A stretch of 16,691 nt of DNA from Pseudomonadota bacterium (GCA_015222755.1 JADFVX010000041.1:1-16691), one strand, 5' to 3'. Positions 8,273-15,233 are shown, numbered from the stretch's first letter. Notes: generated from the sequence alone by a model not told the origin. Numbers and translations: made by a program.

Positions 8273-9201
8273 TAAGCAACGCAGGCCCCGTGGCTGTGCT
8301 TATGGGCGGAAGCTCCTCTGAGAGGGAGATATCCCTTAAGAGTGGAAAGGCCGTATTAAAGGCGCTTCTTTCAAAGGGTTATGAGGCCGAAAAGCTGGAT
8401 ATAGCCGATGGCCTTGAGCCGCTTCTTTCTGGACGCTACAAAAGGGTATTTATTGCGCTCCACGGTGTACCGGGGGAGGATGGGACAGTGCAGGGACTGC
8501 TTGAACTACTGGGTATTGAATATACAGGATCGGGTCTTCTGGCCAGTGCTGTGACTATGGACAAGACATTCGCCAAACGGGTTGTAGCTGCGGAAGGCGT
8601 TGTTACCCCCGAATTTAAGGAATTTGCATCAAGGCCCGGCGCAGAGGAAGTGCCCGAACTTGGTTTTGACTATCCCGTAGTAGTTAAACCCGTATCGGAA
8701 GGGTCTACAGTGGGTGTTACAAAGGTGGAGTCGCCCGAAGGTCTTAGTGCAGCCATCGGAAGGTCTCTGAAGTATGGGACAAAGGTGCTTGTTGAGCGTT
8801 TTGTCTCCGGCCGTGAAGTGACGGTGGGAGTTATCGGCGGGAAGGCCCTGCCCGTAATAGAGGTGGTCCCCAAGGGTGGCTTTTATGATTTTGAGGCAAA
8901 GTATACAAAGGGGATGACGGAATATATAGTCCCGGCTGATTTTGATAAAGAGATGCTGGAGAACCTGTCTCATACGGCTGTCAGTGTGTATGAAATATTG
9001 GGATGCAGGGGGCAGGCAAGGGTGGATTTTATCATCGAAGACAGCACTCCTTATTTTCTGGAGATCAACACCATCCCCGGGATGACGGAGACTTCGCTGC
9101 TGCCCAAGGCTGCAGCGGCAGCTGGAATAGGCTTTGAGGAGCTGACTGCTTCCATACTTGAAAGTGCCGCACTGGACAGCGGGCGAAGGGGTGTGCAGTG
9201 A
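8263..9201 (+). CDS. ddl: D-alanine--D-alanine ligase
   Basis: Ddl joins two D-Ala molecules with ATP in the cytoplasm, supplying MurF. From the TTG at 8263 the protein is 312 residues, typical of the short DdlB type. Motifs are LMGGSSSEREISL (13-25), HGVPGEDGTVQG (67-78), TMDKTFAKR (98-106), VVKPVSEGSTVGV (140-152), VERFVSGREVTVGV (177-190), ARVDF (252-256, Asp255) and FLEINTIPGMTETSLLPKA (265-283) with the metal ligands Glu267 and Asn269. The start is ambiguous: TTG 8263 is eight bases after GGGGAGGGA, while GTG 8269 makes a four-base GTGA overlap with the murB stop, the junction style used by ddl/ftsQ. The difference is two residues. Its own stop overlaps the ftsQ GTG. Confidence 0.97.
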   Translation: MAVISNAGPVAVLMGGSSSEREISLKSGKAVLKALLSKGYEAEKLDIADGLEPLLSGRYKRVFIALHGVPGEDGTVQGLLELLGIEYTGSGLLASAVTMDKTFAKRVVAAEGVVTPEFKEFASRPGAEEVPELGFDYPVVVKPVSEGSTVGVTKVESPEGLSAAIGRSLKYGTKVLVERFVSGREVTVGVIGGKALPVIEVVPKGGFYDFEAKYTKGMTEYIVPADFDKEMLENLSHTAVSVYEILGCRGQARVDFIIEDSTPYFLEINTIPGMTETSLLPKAAAAAGIGFEELTASILESAALDSGRRGVQ

Positions 9202-10022
9202 GAGATTACCACCAGAAAAAAAAGCGCAAGGCTAACAGCAAGCACAAAAAAAGAAATCGCCGGACATTTGATCTCGCTGGAGCAATAAAGTCATCTATAA
9301 GGATAACTCTGTCTGTTGCCGCAATTGTTGCAACCAGCGCATCTATTTACAGTGGATGGGTTCATATTACAACGGCCCCTCGCTTTGATATATCCCTTAT
9401 AGAAGTGGAGGGAAACGAAAAGGTGAGTAGAGATGAGATCGTGCAGGCTGCAGGTATGGACCAGGCAAAAAATATTTTCACCTACAAGGTAGGTGCCGCA
9501 GGAAGAGAGATAGAGGAAATGCCATGGGTAAAAAAAGTGACTATTGAAAGAAGGCTTCCAGGCACTCTCAAGATCAGGGTGGTAGAGCGGCAACCAATTG
9601 CCATGATAAGGCTGGGAAGATTCTATTATTTTGATGCGGAGGGAAATATCTTTGCCGAGCCTGATACCACAACTGGGTGGGATTTTCCAGTACTGAGCGG
9701 CATAGATAAGGAAAAGCTTCTTGAAGGTGATGAGCTTACCTTTGCAAAGCTGATGGAGGGGATTGCCCTGTTGGAGGTAATGAAGGGCAAAGGGAAGTAC
9801 CTTTCCTGGAGCAATGTCTCTGAGCTTGTATTTAGCAAGGACTCTGGTGTTACGCTTTATCCTTCAGGGAATACGGCACCGGTTTGTCTGGGCAAAAAGA
9901 ATCTGGCAGGCAGACTTGCACAGGCAGAAAGAGTCCTCGCCGAACTCGATAAAAAAGGCATAAAGGCGGCCAGGGTACAGGCTGATTACGACGACAGGGT
10001 TTATGTAAAGAGGGTTATTTAA
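9198..10022 (+). CDS. ftsQ: Cell division protein FtsQ
   Basis: FtsQ is the bitopic inner-membrane protein that links the cytoplasmic ring to the FtsB-FtsL subcomplex. The 274-residue protein has a very basic cytoplasmic tail (residues 1-22 are mostly Lys, Arg and His), one transmembrane helix (about 35-55), a POTRA domain (about 62-130) with ISLIEVEGNEKVSRDEI and MPWVKKVTIERRLPGTLKI, then the FtsQ beta domain starting at VVERQPIAMI and including YYFDAEGNIF. The GTG start overlaps the ddl stop (GTGA) and has GAAGGGGTG just upstream. Sequence outside the POTRA domain is weakly conserved in the family, so identification leans on domain order and on its place between ddl and ftsA. Confidence 0.93.
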   Translation: MRDYHQKKKRKANSKHKKRNRRTFDLAGAIKSSIRITLSVAAIVATSASIYSGWVHITTAPRFDISLIEVEGNEKVSRDEIVQAAGMDQAKNIFTYKVGAAGREIEEMPWVKKVTIERRLPGTLKIRVVERQPIAMIRLGRFYYFDAEGNIFAEPDTTTGWDFPVLSGIDKEKLLEGDELTFAKLMEGIALLEVMKGKGKYLSWSNVSELVFSKDSGVTLYPSGNTAPVCLGKKNLAGRLAQAERVLAELDKKGIKAARVQADYDDRVYVKRVI

Positions 10023-10063
10023 TGACAGAATATAGCTTACATACATTAAAAAAGAGGAGGTGA
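10022..10063 (+). CDS. Possible 13-codon mini-cistron coupling ftsQ to ftsA
   Basis: An ATG at 10022 overlaps the last base of the ftsQ TAA (TAATG) and opens a frame encoding MTEYSLHTLKKRR. It ends in a TGA at 10061-10063 that overlaps an ATG of the ftsA frame (TGATG). AAAGAGGG lies seven bases before this ATG, a reasonable ribosome binding site. The two final AGG codons are themselves the ftsA Shine-Dalgarno. It may be a translational relay across the 46-base gap rather than a peptide with a function, or it may be chance. Confidence 0.25.
   Translation: MTEYSLHTLKKRR
10054..10062 (+). promoter_or_regulatory. Strong Shine-Dalgarno of ftsA
   Basis: GAGGAGGTG is a near-perfect anti-16S match. 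In-frame candidates are GTG 10060 (inside the site), ATG 10063 (two to three bases away, too close) and ATG 10069 (about eight bases from AGGAGG). The spacing decides for 10069. The same nine bases recur before ftsZ. Confidence 0.8.
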
Positions 10064-10068
10064 TGGGG

Positions 10069-11295
10069 ATGGGAAGGAAAGAAGATATTATAGTAGGTCT
10101 CGATATCGGTACTACAAAGATATGTGCCATTGTCGGGGAAATATCTGAGGGCGGTGTCGACATAATAGGTATCGGTTCTCATCCTTCACGGGGCCTCCGC
10201 AAAGGGGTTGTCGTAAATATCGAGAGCACCGTGGCTTCTATAAAGAAGGCAATAGAAGAGGCGGAGCTCATGGCCGGATGTGGAATCAGTTCTGTATTTG
10301 CAGGAATTGCCGGCGGTCATATCAAGGGACTCAACTCGCATGGTGTAATAGCAGTTAAAGACAGTGAGGTGAAAGAGGCAGACGTCAAAAGGGTCATCGA
10401 TGCTGCAAGGGCCGTTGCCATACCCATGGACAGGGAAGTCCTGCATATACTTCCACAGGAATATATAATCGACGACCAGGATGGTGTAAGGCACCCTATA
10501 GGTATGTCGGGCGTCCGCCTGGAGGCAAAGGTCCATATAGTAACCGGGGCAGCGACTTCGGCACAAAACATTGTTAAATGTGCCAACCAGGGAGGACTCG
10601 ACGTCAACGATATAGTCCTGGAACAGCTTGCCTCGGCAGAGGCGGTGCTGAGCGAAGATGAAAAAGAACTTGGCGTTGCCATTGTCGATATTGGTGGCGG
10701 TACATCAGACATCGCCATATTTATAGAGGGCAGCATACGCCACACAGCGGTATTGTCCCTTGGCGGTGATCACCTCACTAATGATATCGCCATTGGCCTA
10801 AGAACACCCACAGAAGAGGCGGAGAAGATAAAGAAGAAATACAGCTGCGCAATGGCCTCTCTGGTAGGCAAGGACGATACTATCAGTGTACCCAGCATGG
10901 GAGGCCGTAAGCCACGTACCTTGTCGCGTCAACTGCTGGCCGAAATTGTGGAGCCACGCGTGGAGGAGATGTTTACTCTGGTACGTAACGAGATCTTCCG
11001 CTCCGGTTATGAGGAGTTGCTGCCTTCGGGGATTGTCCTTACCGGCGGATCTTCGCTTATGGAGGGAATGCCGGAACTGGGTGAACAAATATTCAACATG
11101 CCCGTAAGACGGGGTGAACCCATAGGTATCGGCGGGCTCGTAGATGTGGTAAACAGCCCCATCTACGCCACTGGAGTGGGTCTAGTCCTCCACGGCCTAA
11201 AGCAACCGGGTAAAAACAGGTTCAAGATGGGAGATGAGAACCTTTTTGCAAAGATAAAAAATCGTATGAGAGAGTGGTTGGGGGAGTATTTTTAG
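10069..11295 (+). CDS. ftsA: Cell division protein FtsA
   Basis: FtsA is the actin-like ATPase that tethers FtsZ to the inner membrane and recruits later division proteins. From the ATG at 10069 it is 408 residues. Motifs in order are the phosphate-1 loop VGLDIGTTKICAIVGE (9-24), the SHS2 (1C) subdomain with GGHIKGLNSHG and VLHILPQEYIIDDQDG, the phosphate-2 loop VAIVDIGGGTSDIAIF (203-218), LGGDHLTNDIA (231-241), and the adenosine loop VLTGGSSLMEGM (323-334). The C-terminal LFAKIKNRMREWLGEYF (392-408) is the conserved amphipathic membrane-targeting helix. The start is set by the strong GAGGAGGTG eight bases upstream. ftsZ follows after 30 bases, as in most bacteria. No anomaly was seen. Confidence 0.98.
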   Translation: MGRKEDIIVGLDIGTTKICAIVGEISEGGVDIIGIGSHPSRGLRKGVVVNIESTVASIKKAIEEAELMAGCGISSVFAGIAGGHIKGLNSHGVIAVKDSEVKEADVKRVIDAARAVAIPMDREVLHILPQEYIIDDQDGVRHPIGMSGVRLEAKVHIVTGAATSAQNIVKCANQGGLDVNDIVLEQLASAEAVLSEDEKELGVAIVDIGGGTSDIAIFIEGSIRHTAVLSLGGDHLTNDIAIGLRTPTEEAEKIKKKYSCAMASLVGKDDTISVPSMGGRKPRTLSRQLLAEIVEPRVEEMFTLVRNEIFRSGYEELLPSGIVLTGGSSLMEGMPELGEQIFNMPVRRGEPIGIGGLVDVVNSPIYATGVGLVLHGLKQPGKNRFKMGDENLFAKIKNRMREWLGEYF

Positions 11296-11312
11296 TTTAA
11301 TTTAACTAACCT

Positions 11313-11321
11313 GAGGAGGTG
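11313..11321 (+). promoter_or_regulatory. Strong Shine-Dalgarno of ftsZ
   Basis: GAGGAGGTG lies four bases before the ATG at 11326 (about seven from the AGGAGG core). It is identical to the ftsA site and is one of the two strongest ribosome binding sites in the window, in line with the high FtsZ level cells need. It is complementary to a hairpin loop at 12653-12662. Confidence 0.8.
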
Positions 11322-11325
11322 TAGT

Positions 11326-12462
11326 ATGTTTGAGTTTGTAGAAAGTGATGAGAGTGCGGCAAGGATCAAGGTAATAGGAGTAGGCGGCGGTGGTGGCAAT
11401 GCTATCAACACCATGATAGATTCACAACTGGAGGGTGTTGAGTTTATGGCGGCCAACACGGACAACCAGGCCCTGAAGTCCAATAATGCGCCACTGAAGT
11501 TCCAGCTCGGTACAAGTCTTACAAAAGGACTGGGAGCAGGTGCAAACCCGGAAGTGGGAAGGGACGCGGCAGAAGAAAACAGGGAACAGATCAAAGAGGT
11601 GCTTGCAGGTTCGGACATGGTTTTTATCACCGCAGGTATGGGTGGTGGTACCGGTACGGGAGCGGCCCCGGTGATCGCCGAGGTGGCCAAGGAGATAGGC
11701 GCTCTTACTATAGGTGTAGTCACAAAACCATTCACCTTTGAGGGCAAGCAGCGTGTCAAGCAGGCAGAGGCCGGAATAAAGGAGCTGAAAAAGGCCGTTG
11801 ATACGCTCATAACCATCCCCAACCAGAAGCTGCTGAGCATATCAAGTAAAAGCACATCCATGCTGGATGCCTTCAAGAGGGCAGATGAAGTCCTTCTGCA
11901 CGCCGTAAAGGGTGTTTCAGACCTCATCACAAATCACGGGTTTATCAACGTAGACTTTGCCGATGTAAAGACCATCATGTCGGAGAAAGGCCTGGCGCTT
12001 ATGGGCGCCGGTGTTGCCACCGGCGAAAGCCGCGCCCTTGAAGCTGCACAGCTGGCAATAGCATCACCTCTTCTCGATGATATCGACATAATGGGAGCAC
12101 GTGGAGTCCTTGTAAATATCACGGCAGGACCATCCCTTACGATGCATGAGATTGAAGAGGCCAATGTTCTTATCCAGGAAAAGGCACACGAAGATGCGAG
12201 GATCATTTCCGGTGTGGTTATCGATGAGGACCTTGGAGATGAGATGCATGTAATGGTCATAGCTACCGGTTTCGGCAGTGAGGCCAATGAAAAAATGAAC
12301 CTTAGCGTTGTAAGGCCTGAAAATCGTGATCTCCCGGCATATCTTCGGAAAGACAAAAAAGTGGAAGGCATAGATATACGTCAGGCGGGTGCAACTGTAT
12401 TCACCGACCCTGCAGAAGACGAGTACGACATCCCCACTTTCCTGAGGAAACAGGCGGATTGA
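11326..12462 (+). CDS. ftsZ: Cell division protein FtsZ
   Basis: FtsZ is the tubulin-like GTPase that polymerises into the cytokinetic ring. The 378-residue protein shows IKVIGVGGGGGNAIN (14-28), NTDNQAL (44-50), the tubulin signature GGGTGTG (106-112), the VVTKPFTFEGKQR stretch (131-143), and the T7 synergy loop NVDFADV (208-214) with catalytic Asp210 and Asp213. The GTPase core ends near residue 320. A short linker of about 45 residues follows, then the C-terminal EYDIPTFLRKQAD, the FtsA-binding peptide. Oddly, the linker also contains DLPAYLRKDKK (335-345), a close copy of that peptide. It is the last dcw gene, with inverted repeats just downstream. Confidence 0.99.
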   Translation: MFEFVESDESAARIKVIGVGGGGGNAINTMIDSQLEGVEFMAANTDNQALKSNNAPLKFQLGTSLTKGLGAGANPEVGRDAAEENREQIKEVLAGSDMVFITAGMGGGTGTGAAPVIAEVAKEIGALTIGVVTKPFTFEGKQRVKQAEAGIKELKKAVDTLITIPNQKLLSISSKSTSMLDAFKRADEVLLHAVKGVSDLITNHGFINVDFADVKTIMSEKGLALMGAGVATGESRALEAAQLAIASPLLDDIDIMGARGVLVNITAGPSLTMHEIEEANVLIQEKAHEDARIISGVVIDEDLGDEMHVMVIATGFGSEANEKMNLSVVRPENRDLPAYLRKDKKVEGIDIRQAGATVFTDPAEDEYDIPTFLRKQAD

Positions 12463-12468
12463 CGAGGT

Positions 12469-12511
12469 GCTTGCAGTCTGCCCCGCTTTGTAAGGGATCT
12501 TGAATGCAAGC
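12469..12511 (+). repeat. Inverted repeat just after ftsZ
   Basis: GCTTGCA at 12469-12475 is the exact reverse complement of TGCAAGC at 12505-12511, with a 29-base loop. Seven base pairs over so long a loop are weak alone. It is the first of four inverted repeats in this gap. Confidence 0.3.
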
Positions 12512-12579
12512 TATAAAAATTATAATAAACCTTACTCGGATGTCCCGCCTTGCAGGCGGGGATCATCATAATTTTATAG
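12511..12579 (+). terminator. Nested hairpin after ftsZ, possible terminator
   Basis: The inner stem is CCCGCCT (12544-12550) with AGGCGGG (12554-12560) around a TGC loop, extendable by a T-G pair. Outer A/T-rich arms, CTATAAAAATTAT (12511-12523) and ATAATTTTATAG (12568-12579), also pair with one bulged A. The GC stem is strong but is not directly followed by a T run, so it is not a textbook Rho-independent terminator. Transcript end, RNA stabiliser or leader of the next gene are all possible. Confidence 0.45.
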
Positions 12580-12581
12580 AA

Positions 12582-12618
12582 GCATTCCCGGCGATTTACT
12601 CTTGCGCTGCCGGAATGC
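12582..12618 (+). repeat. Hairpin GCATTCCCGGC / GCCGGAATGC
   Basis: The arms at 12582-12592 and 12609-12618 pair over ten bases with one bulged C and a 16-base loop. No T run follows. This is the third of four inverted repeats in the ftsZ to radical SAM gap. Confidence 0.5.
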
Positions 12619-12632
12619 CTGGCCTATTGCAT

Positions 12633-12675
12633 GATACCGGTACCCACCCCCCACACCTCCTCGGGTGCCGGTATC
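12633..12675 (+). promoter_or_regulatory. Hairpin with 13-bp stem in the leader of the radical SAM gene
   Basis: GATACCGGTACCC (12633-12645) pairs with GGGTGCCGGTATC (12663-12675), 13 base pairs including one G-U. The 17-base loop is C-rich and contains ACACCTCCTC (12653-12662), the reverse complement of the GAGGAGGTGT before ftsZ. It ends 30 bases before the radical SAM start codon. No T run follows, so a leader or interaction element is more likely than a terminator. Confidence 0.5.
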
Positions 12676-12705
12676 ACTGCATATCCATACCTCTTAGAGT
12701 TGTGA

Positions 12706-14442
12706 ATGTCATACAAACAGTCCACTAAAGGGAAAAAACGACTCCAGTCGGAAACCGGCACCTTTGTCAGGCGCGGAGCTCATGACCTTAGCATAGCTCT
12801 CGTCTACCCAAATACCTACCCCGTAGCGATGTCAAACCTCGGCTTTCAGCTTGTCTATCGCTTGTTTAACGAGATTGATGGTGTTGTTTGCGAGCGGGCC
12901 TTCCTTCCCGACAGGGAGGACCTTGGAAGCTACGAAGAAGGCAAAACACCCATAGCCACACTGGAAACAGGCCGGATACTTATTGATTGCGATATAGTTG
13001 CCTTTTCCGTCCCATTTGAAAACGATTTCCCAAATATAGTGAAAATACTGGGCCTTTCAGGTATTCCCATCTACTCCTCTCAGCGGGAAGATGATATGCC
13101 GCTGGTTGCAGCGGGTGGTGTAACTGCATTTTTGAATCCCGAGCCCGTTGCAGATTTTATAGATTGTTTTATCATCGGTGAGGGTGAGGCCGTGCTGCCC
13201 GCATTTGTCAAATCTTTCATAAACAATCGAGCAGACGGGAAATCGGCAGCATTGGACGTTCTTGGATCATTGCCGGGCATCTATATACCAAAGAACTACG
13301 ATGTTAAATATTCACCGCAAGGTGAAGTCGCATCATACACTGCAAAAGATGGAGTCCCCAAGAACGTCAGACGTGTCTGGCTGAGCGCGGAAGAACTTGA
13401 AAAAAGCCGTGGCGGTTCAGGCATTACCGCCAAGGATACGGAATTTGGAGACATGTCCCTCATAGAGGTCGGCCGTGGATGTGGTCGTGGATGTCGCTTC
13501 TGTGCCGCAGGTTTCATATACCTGCCCCCAAGGGAGCGCAAGCCGGAGGCCTTAAACAGTGAGTTTGACGAGGCCATATCCGCTGGCAAGCGTATAGGTC
13601 TTATCAGTCCATCCCTTGCCGATCACCCCGACATAGAAGGTATATGCAGGCATATCAGTGAGAATGGCGGGAGCACTTCGATCTCATCTGTAAGAGCCGA
13701 CCGCCTCGATGAGGGCTACCTTGATTATATCAAAGATGGTGGACAGAAGACGGTAACCATCGCCCCCGAGGCAGGTACGGAGCGTCTTAGGAGCGTTATA
13801 AATAAGGGACTATCCGACGAGGCCATCCTTGGTGCTATTAGCACGATAGCCGAAGCGGCCATACCAAATATACGACTTTATTTCATGATAGGGCTGCCCT
13901 CAGAAAGGGACGAGGATATACAGGGGATCATTGAAACGGCAATCCGCTGCCGTGACCGTTTTATTGACGAAAGCCGTGTGCATGGCACCGTAGGAAGAAT
14001 AACTCTCAGCATAAACAGTTTTGTTCCGAAACCCTTTACACCTTTTCAGTGGCATCCCATGGAGGACGTCAAGAGCCTTAAGTCAAAATTGCAGCAAATA
14101 ATTAAGAGGCTGCGCCGTGAGGCCAATATTGAAGTCATATGCGATGCACCCAAGTTGACCCACATACAGGGGCTTTTAAGCCGTGGAGACCGTCGCGTGG
14201 GAAGCATTATAGCGGCTGTCAGCCGCAACGGTGGGAACTGGAAGTCCGCCACAAAAGATACAGGCATAGACCCGGGTTTTTACACTACTCGCGAAAGAAG
14301 CAAAGACGAGCTCTTCCCCTGGGAGGTCATAGATATAGGCCTGGATAAAGATTATCTCTGGAAGGAATATCAAAGGGGACTGGAAGGAAAGTTTACACCG
14401 CCCTGTCATATAGGGCCCTGCACGCGCTGCGGTGTTTGCTGA
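12706..14442 (+). CDS. Radical SAM protein of the TIGR03960 type, B12-binding-like N-terminus
   Basis: This is an iron-sulfur radical SAM enzyme of unknown reaction, 578 residues. The N-terminal part (about 28-165) resembles a B12-binding Rossmann region: LSIALVYPNTYPVAMSNLGFQ (28-48), VAFSVPFENDF, PLVAAGGVTAFLNPEPVADF and FIIGEGEAVLPAF. The radical SAM core follows with IEVGRGCGRGCRFCAAG (253-269); Cys259, Cys263 and Cys266 form the CxxxCxxC motif. IAPEAGTERLR and YFMIGLPSERDED are core strands. The protein ends in CHIGPCTRCGVC, a four-Cys tail that could hold a second cluster or zinc. The ATG at 12706 directly follows an in-frame TGA, so no longer form is possible, and its ribosome binding site is weak. 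The family assignment is from memory of motifs and is good; the substrate is unknown. The usual partner DUF2344/TIGR03936 gene is not adjacent. Confidence 0.88.
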   Translation: MSYKQSTKGKKRLQSETGTFVRRGAHDLSIALVYPNTYPVAMSNLGFQLVYRLFNEIDGVVCERAFLPDREDLGSYEEGKTPIATLETGRILIDCDIVAFSVPFENDFPNIVKILGLSGIPIYSSQREDDMPLVAAGGVTAFLNPEPVADFIDCFIIGEGEAVLPAFVKSFINNRADGKSAALDVLGSLPGIYIPKNYDVKYSPQGEVASYTAKDGVPKNVRRVWLSAEELEKSRGGSGITAKDTEFGDMSLIEVGRGCGRGCRFCAAGFIYLPPRERKPEALNSEFDEAISAGKRIGLISPSLADHPDIEGICRHISENGGSTSISSVRADRLDEGYLDYIKDGGQKTVTIAPEAGTERLRSVINKGLSDEAILGAISTIAEAAIPNIRLYFMIGLPSERDEDIQGIIETAIRCRDRFIDESRVHGTVGRITLSINSFVPKPFTPFQWHPMEDVKSLKSKLQQIIKRLRREANIEVICDAPKLTHIQGLLSRGDRRVGSIIAAVSRNGGNWKSATKDTGIDPGFYTTRERSKDELFPWEVIDIGLDKDYLWKEYQRGLEGKFTPPCHIGPCTRCGVC

Positions 14443-14553
14443 CAAATGGACCTAAAAAATCAATATTATCCGAAATCAAGGACAGTAGGCAAGCCCACTC
14501 CCCTGCCCCTTCCTTCTCTACCTTAGATGTTTATCTGGATGGAGGGATAGAGA

Positions 14554-14997
14554 CTAACGCCAGCCCACAGGCTCATAGCCTCTCTCTCGAAGGCATCTTT
14601 CTACAAACCTTTTCAATAAAGGATCAGGGTCTCGCGAACTAAAGATCCCGCTCATGAAACCACCCGTTCCGCCACCCAATGCACCTGCCGCAGCGCTCCG
14701 ACCGGACCCGCCGAATACCGCACCCACAGCCAAGCCGGTCACAGCCCCGATGGCGCTGCCCGTAGCCGTTTTACCGGCCACCTCTTCCGCCCTCTCCGAT
14801 TCGACACCGCTCTCCTTTGCAAACTTAATGCATTCCTCAATATCTTTCTCGGCGGCCTCACTGCCCACCTTGCTGAGGTGGTCGTTGGGATACATGACAG
14901 GCCGTTTGGCTGCGCAGGCCATGCACAAAATGGCAGCAATAAGCAGAAGGCACAGTTTTATAAAGACTTTATTCGTCAACATTCCAACAATTTTCAT
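14554..14997 (-). CDS. Glycine-zipper envelope protein, probable lipoprotein
   Basis: This is a 147-residue protein. Residues 1-28 form a signal peptide: a basic start, a hydrophobic core LCLLLIAAIL, and CMAC, with Cys28 the likely lipidated residue, although Cys at -3 is not the usual Leu/Val. Residues 80-117 form an alanine- and glycine-rich zipper (TGSAIGAVTGLAVGAVFGG and onward), which suggests a hairpin inserted in or lying on a membrane. The C-terminal FVERCLRERGYEPVGW matches a C-terminal motif I recall from other small glycine-zipper proteins. The ATG at 14997 has GGGG just upstream; an internal ATG at 14982 is less good. It is convergent with the radical SAM gene and divergent from the following genes, so it is its own unit. 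A precise role cannot be given. Confidence 0.8.
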   Translation of the reverse strand: MKIVGMLTNKVFIKLCLLLIAAILCMACAAKRPVMYPNDHLSKVGSEAAEKDIEECIKFAKESGVESERAEEVAGKTATGSAIGAVTGLAVGAVFGGSGRSAAAGALGGGTGGFMSGIFSSRDPDPLLKRFVERCLRERGYEPVGWR

Positions 14998-15019
14998 ACC
15001 CCGATGGTAGCATAAAAAT

Positions 15020-15052
15020 GAGGAGTCATGTTATGGAATTACGAAACTCCTC
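15020..15052 (+). repeat. Inverted repeat that could mask a small-gene ribosome binding site
   Basis: GAGGAGT (15020-15026) pairs exactly with ACTCCTC (15046-15052), a seven-bp stem with a 19-base loop. The left arm is the Shine-Dalgarno of the 26-codon reading frame at 15033, and the right arm lies within that frame, so the stem could hold it closed. Confidence 0.35.
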
Positions 15053-15113
15053 CCCGGCATCATCACTGACAAATAAGAACGACATGCACTTATTGATATG
15101 CCAGGCTATTTAA
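15033..15113 (+). CDS. Possible 26-residue small protein
   Basis: A short frame begins MELRNSSPASSL and ends LLICQAI. It has a good GAGGAG (15020-15025) seven bases before the ATG, and a terminator-like hairpin starts about 40 bases after its stop (15152-15172). No homolog is recognised and there is no clear promoter, which would have to overlap the 5' end of the - strand glycine-zipper gene. It may be a small gene, a leader peptide or chance. Confidence 0.2.
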   Translation: MELRNSSPASSLTNKNDMHLLICQAI

Positions 15114-15145
15114 TTTCCCTTTGCAAAGCACCCTGATCAAAGAAG

Positions 15146-15180
15146 AAAAAAAGGAGCAGCCAGGTGGCTCCTCCCTATTT
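15146..15180. terminator. Bidirectional terminator-like hairpin
   Basis: AGGAGC (15152-15157) pairs with GCTCCT (15167-15172), loop of nine bases; an alternative AGCC/GGCT pairing is also possible inside. On the - strand the stem is followed by seven Ts then CTTCTTT, a strong Rho-independent pattern. On the + strand it is followed by CCCTATTTTTATTATT, weaker but acceptable. It lies between two divergent genes, where terminators are not normally needed. Confidence 0.65.
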
Positions 15181-15222
15181 TTATTATTAAAACCTGCCCA
15201 TCATGTGTTATCTTTTGATAAG

Positions 15223-15233
15223 TGCAAATTGCA
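15223..15233. repeat. Short palindrome TGCAAATTGCA
   Basis: This is a perfect 11-base palindrome about 70 bases before the lipoprotein start, next to a TTATC-TTTT-GATAA repeat (15208-15221). It could be an operator, but nothing else supports that, and no convincing -35/-10 pair is seen nearby. Confidence 0.15.

Noticed and set aside
11292..11930. 212-codon open frame on the - strand over ftsZ
   Set aside because: It is the antisense shadow of the strongly conserved FtsZ GTPase domain, with low-complexity Ser/Pro/Ala content.
12504..12728. 74-codon + frame across the ftsZ to radical SAM gap
   Set aside because: It runs through four inverted repeats and into the radical SAM gene in another frame, with no good ribosome binding site and no motif.
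14654..15010. 118-codon + frame opposite the glycine-zipper gene
   Set aside because: Its Pro/Ala richness is the complement of the Gly/Ala zipper codons; the - strand protein has a signal peptide and known motifs.
15028..15069. Leader-peptide-like frame MLWNYETPPRHHH ending in three His codons
   Set aside because: It looks like a his attenuator peptide, but GAGGAG is only two bases before its ATG and no histidine gene lies downstream. The overlapping 26-codon frame has better spacing.
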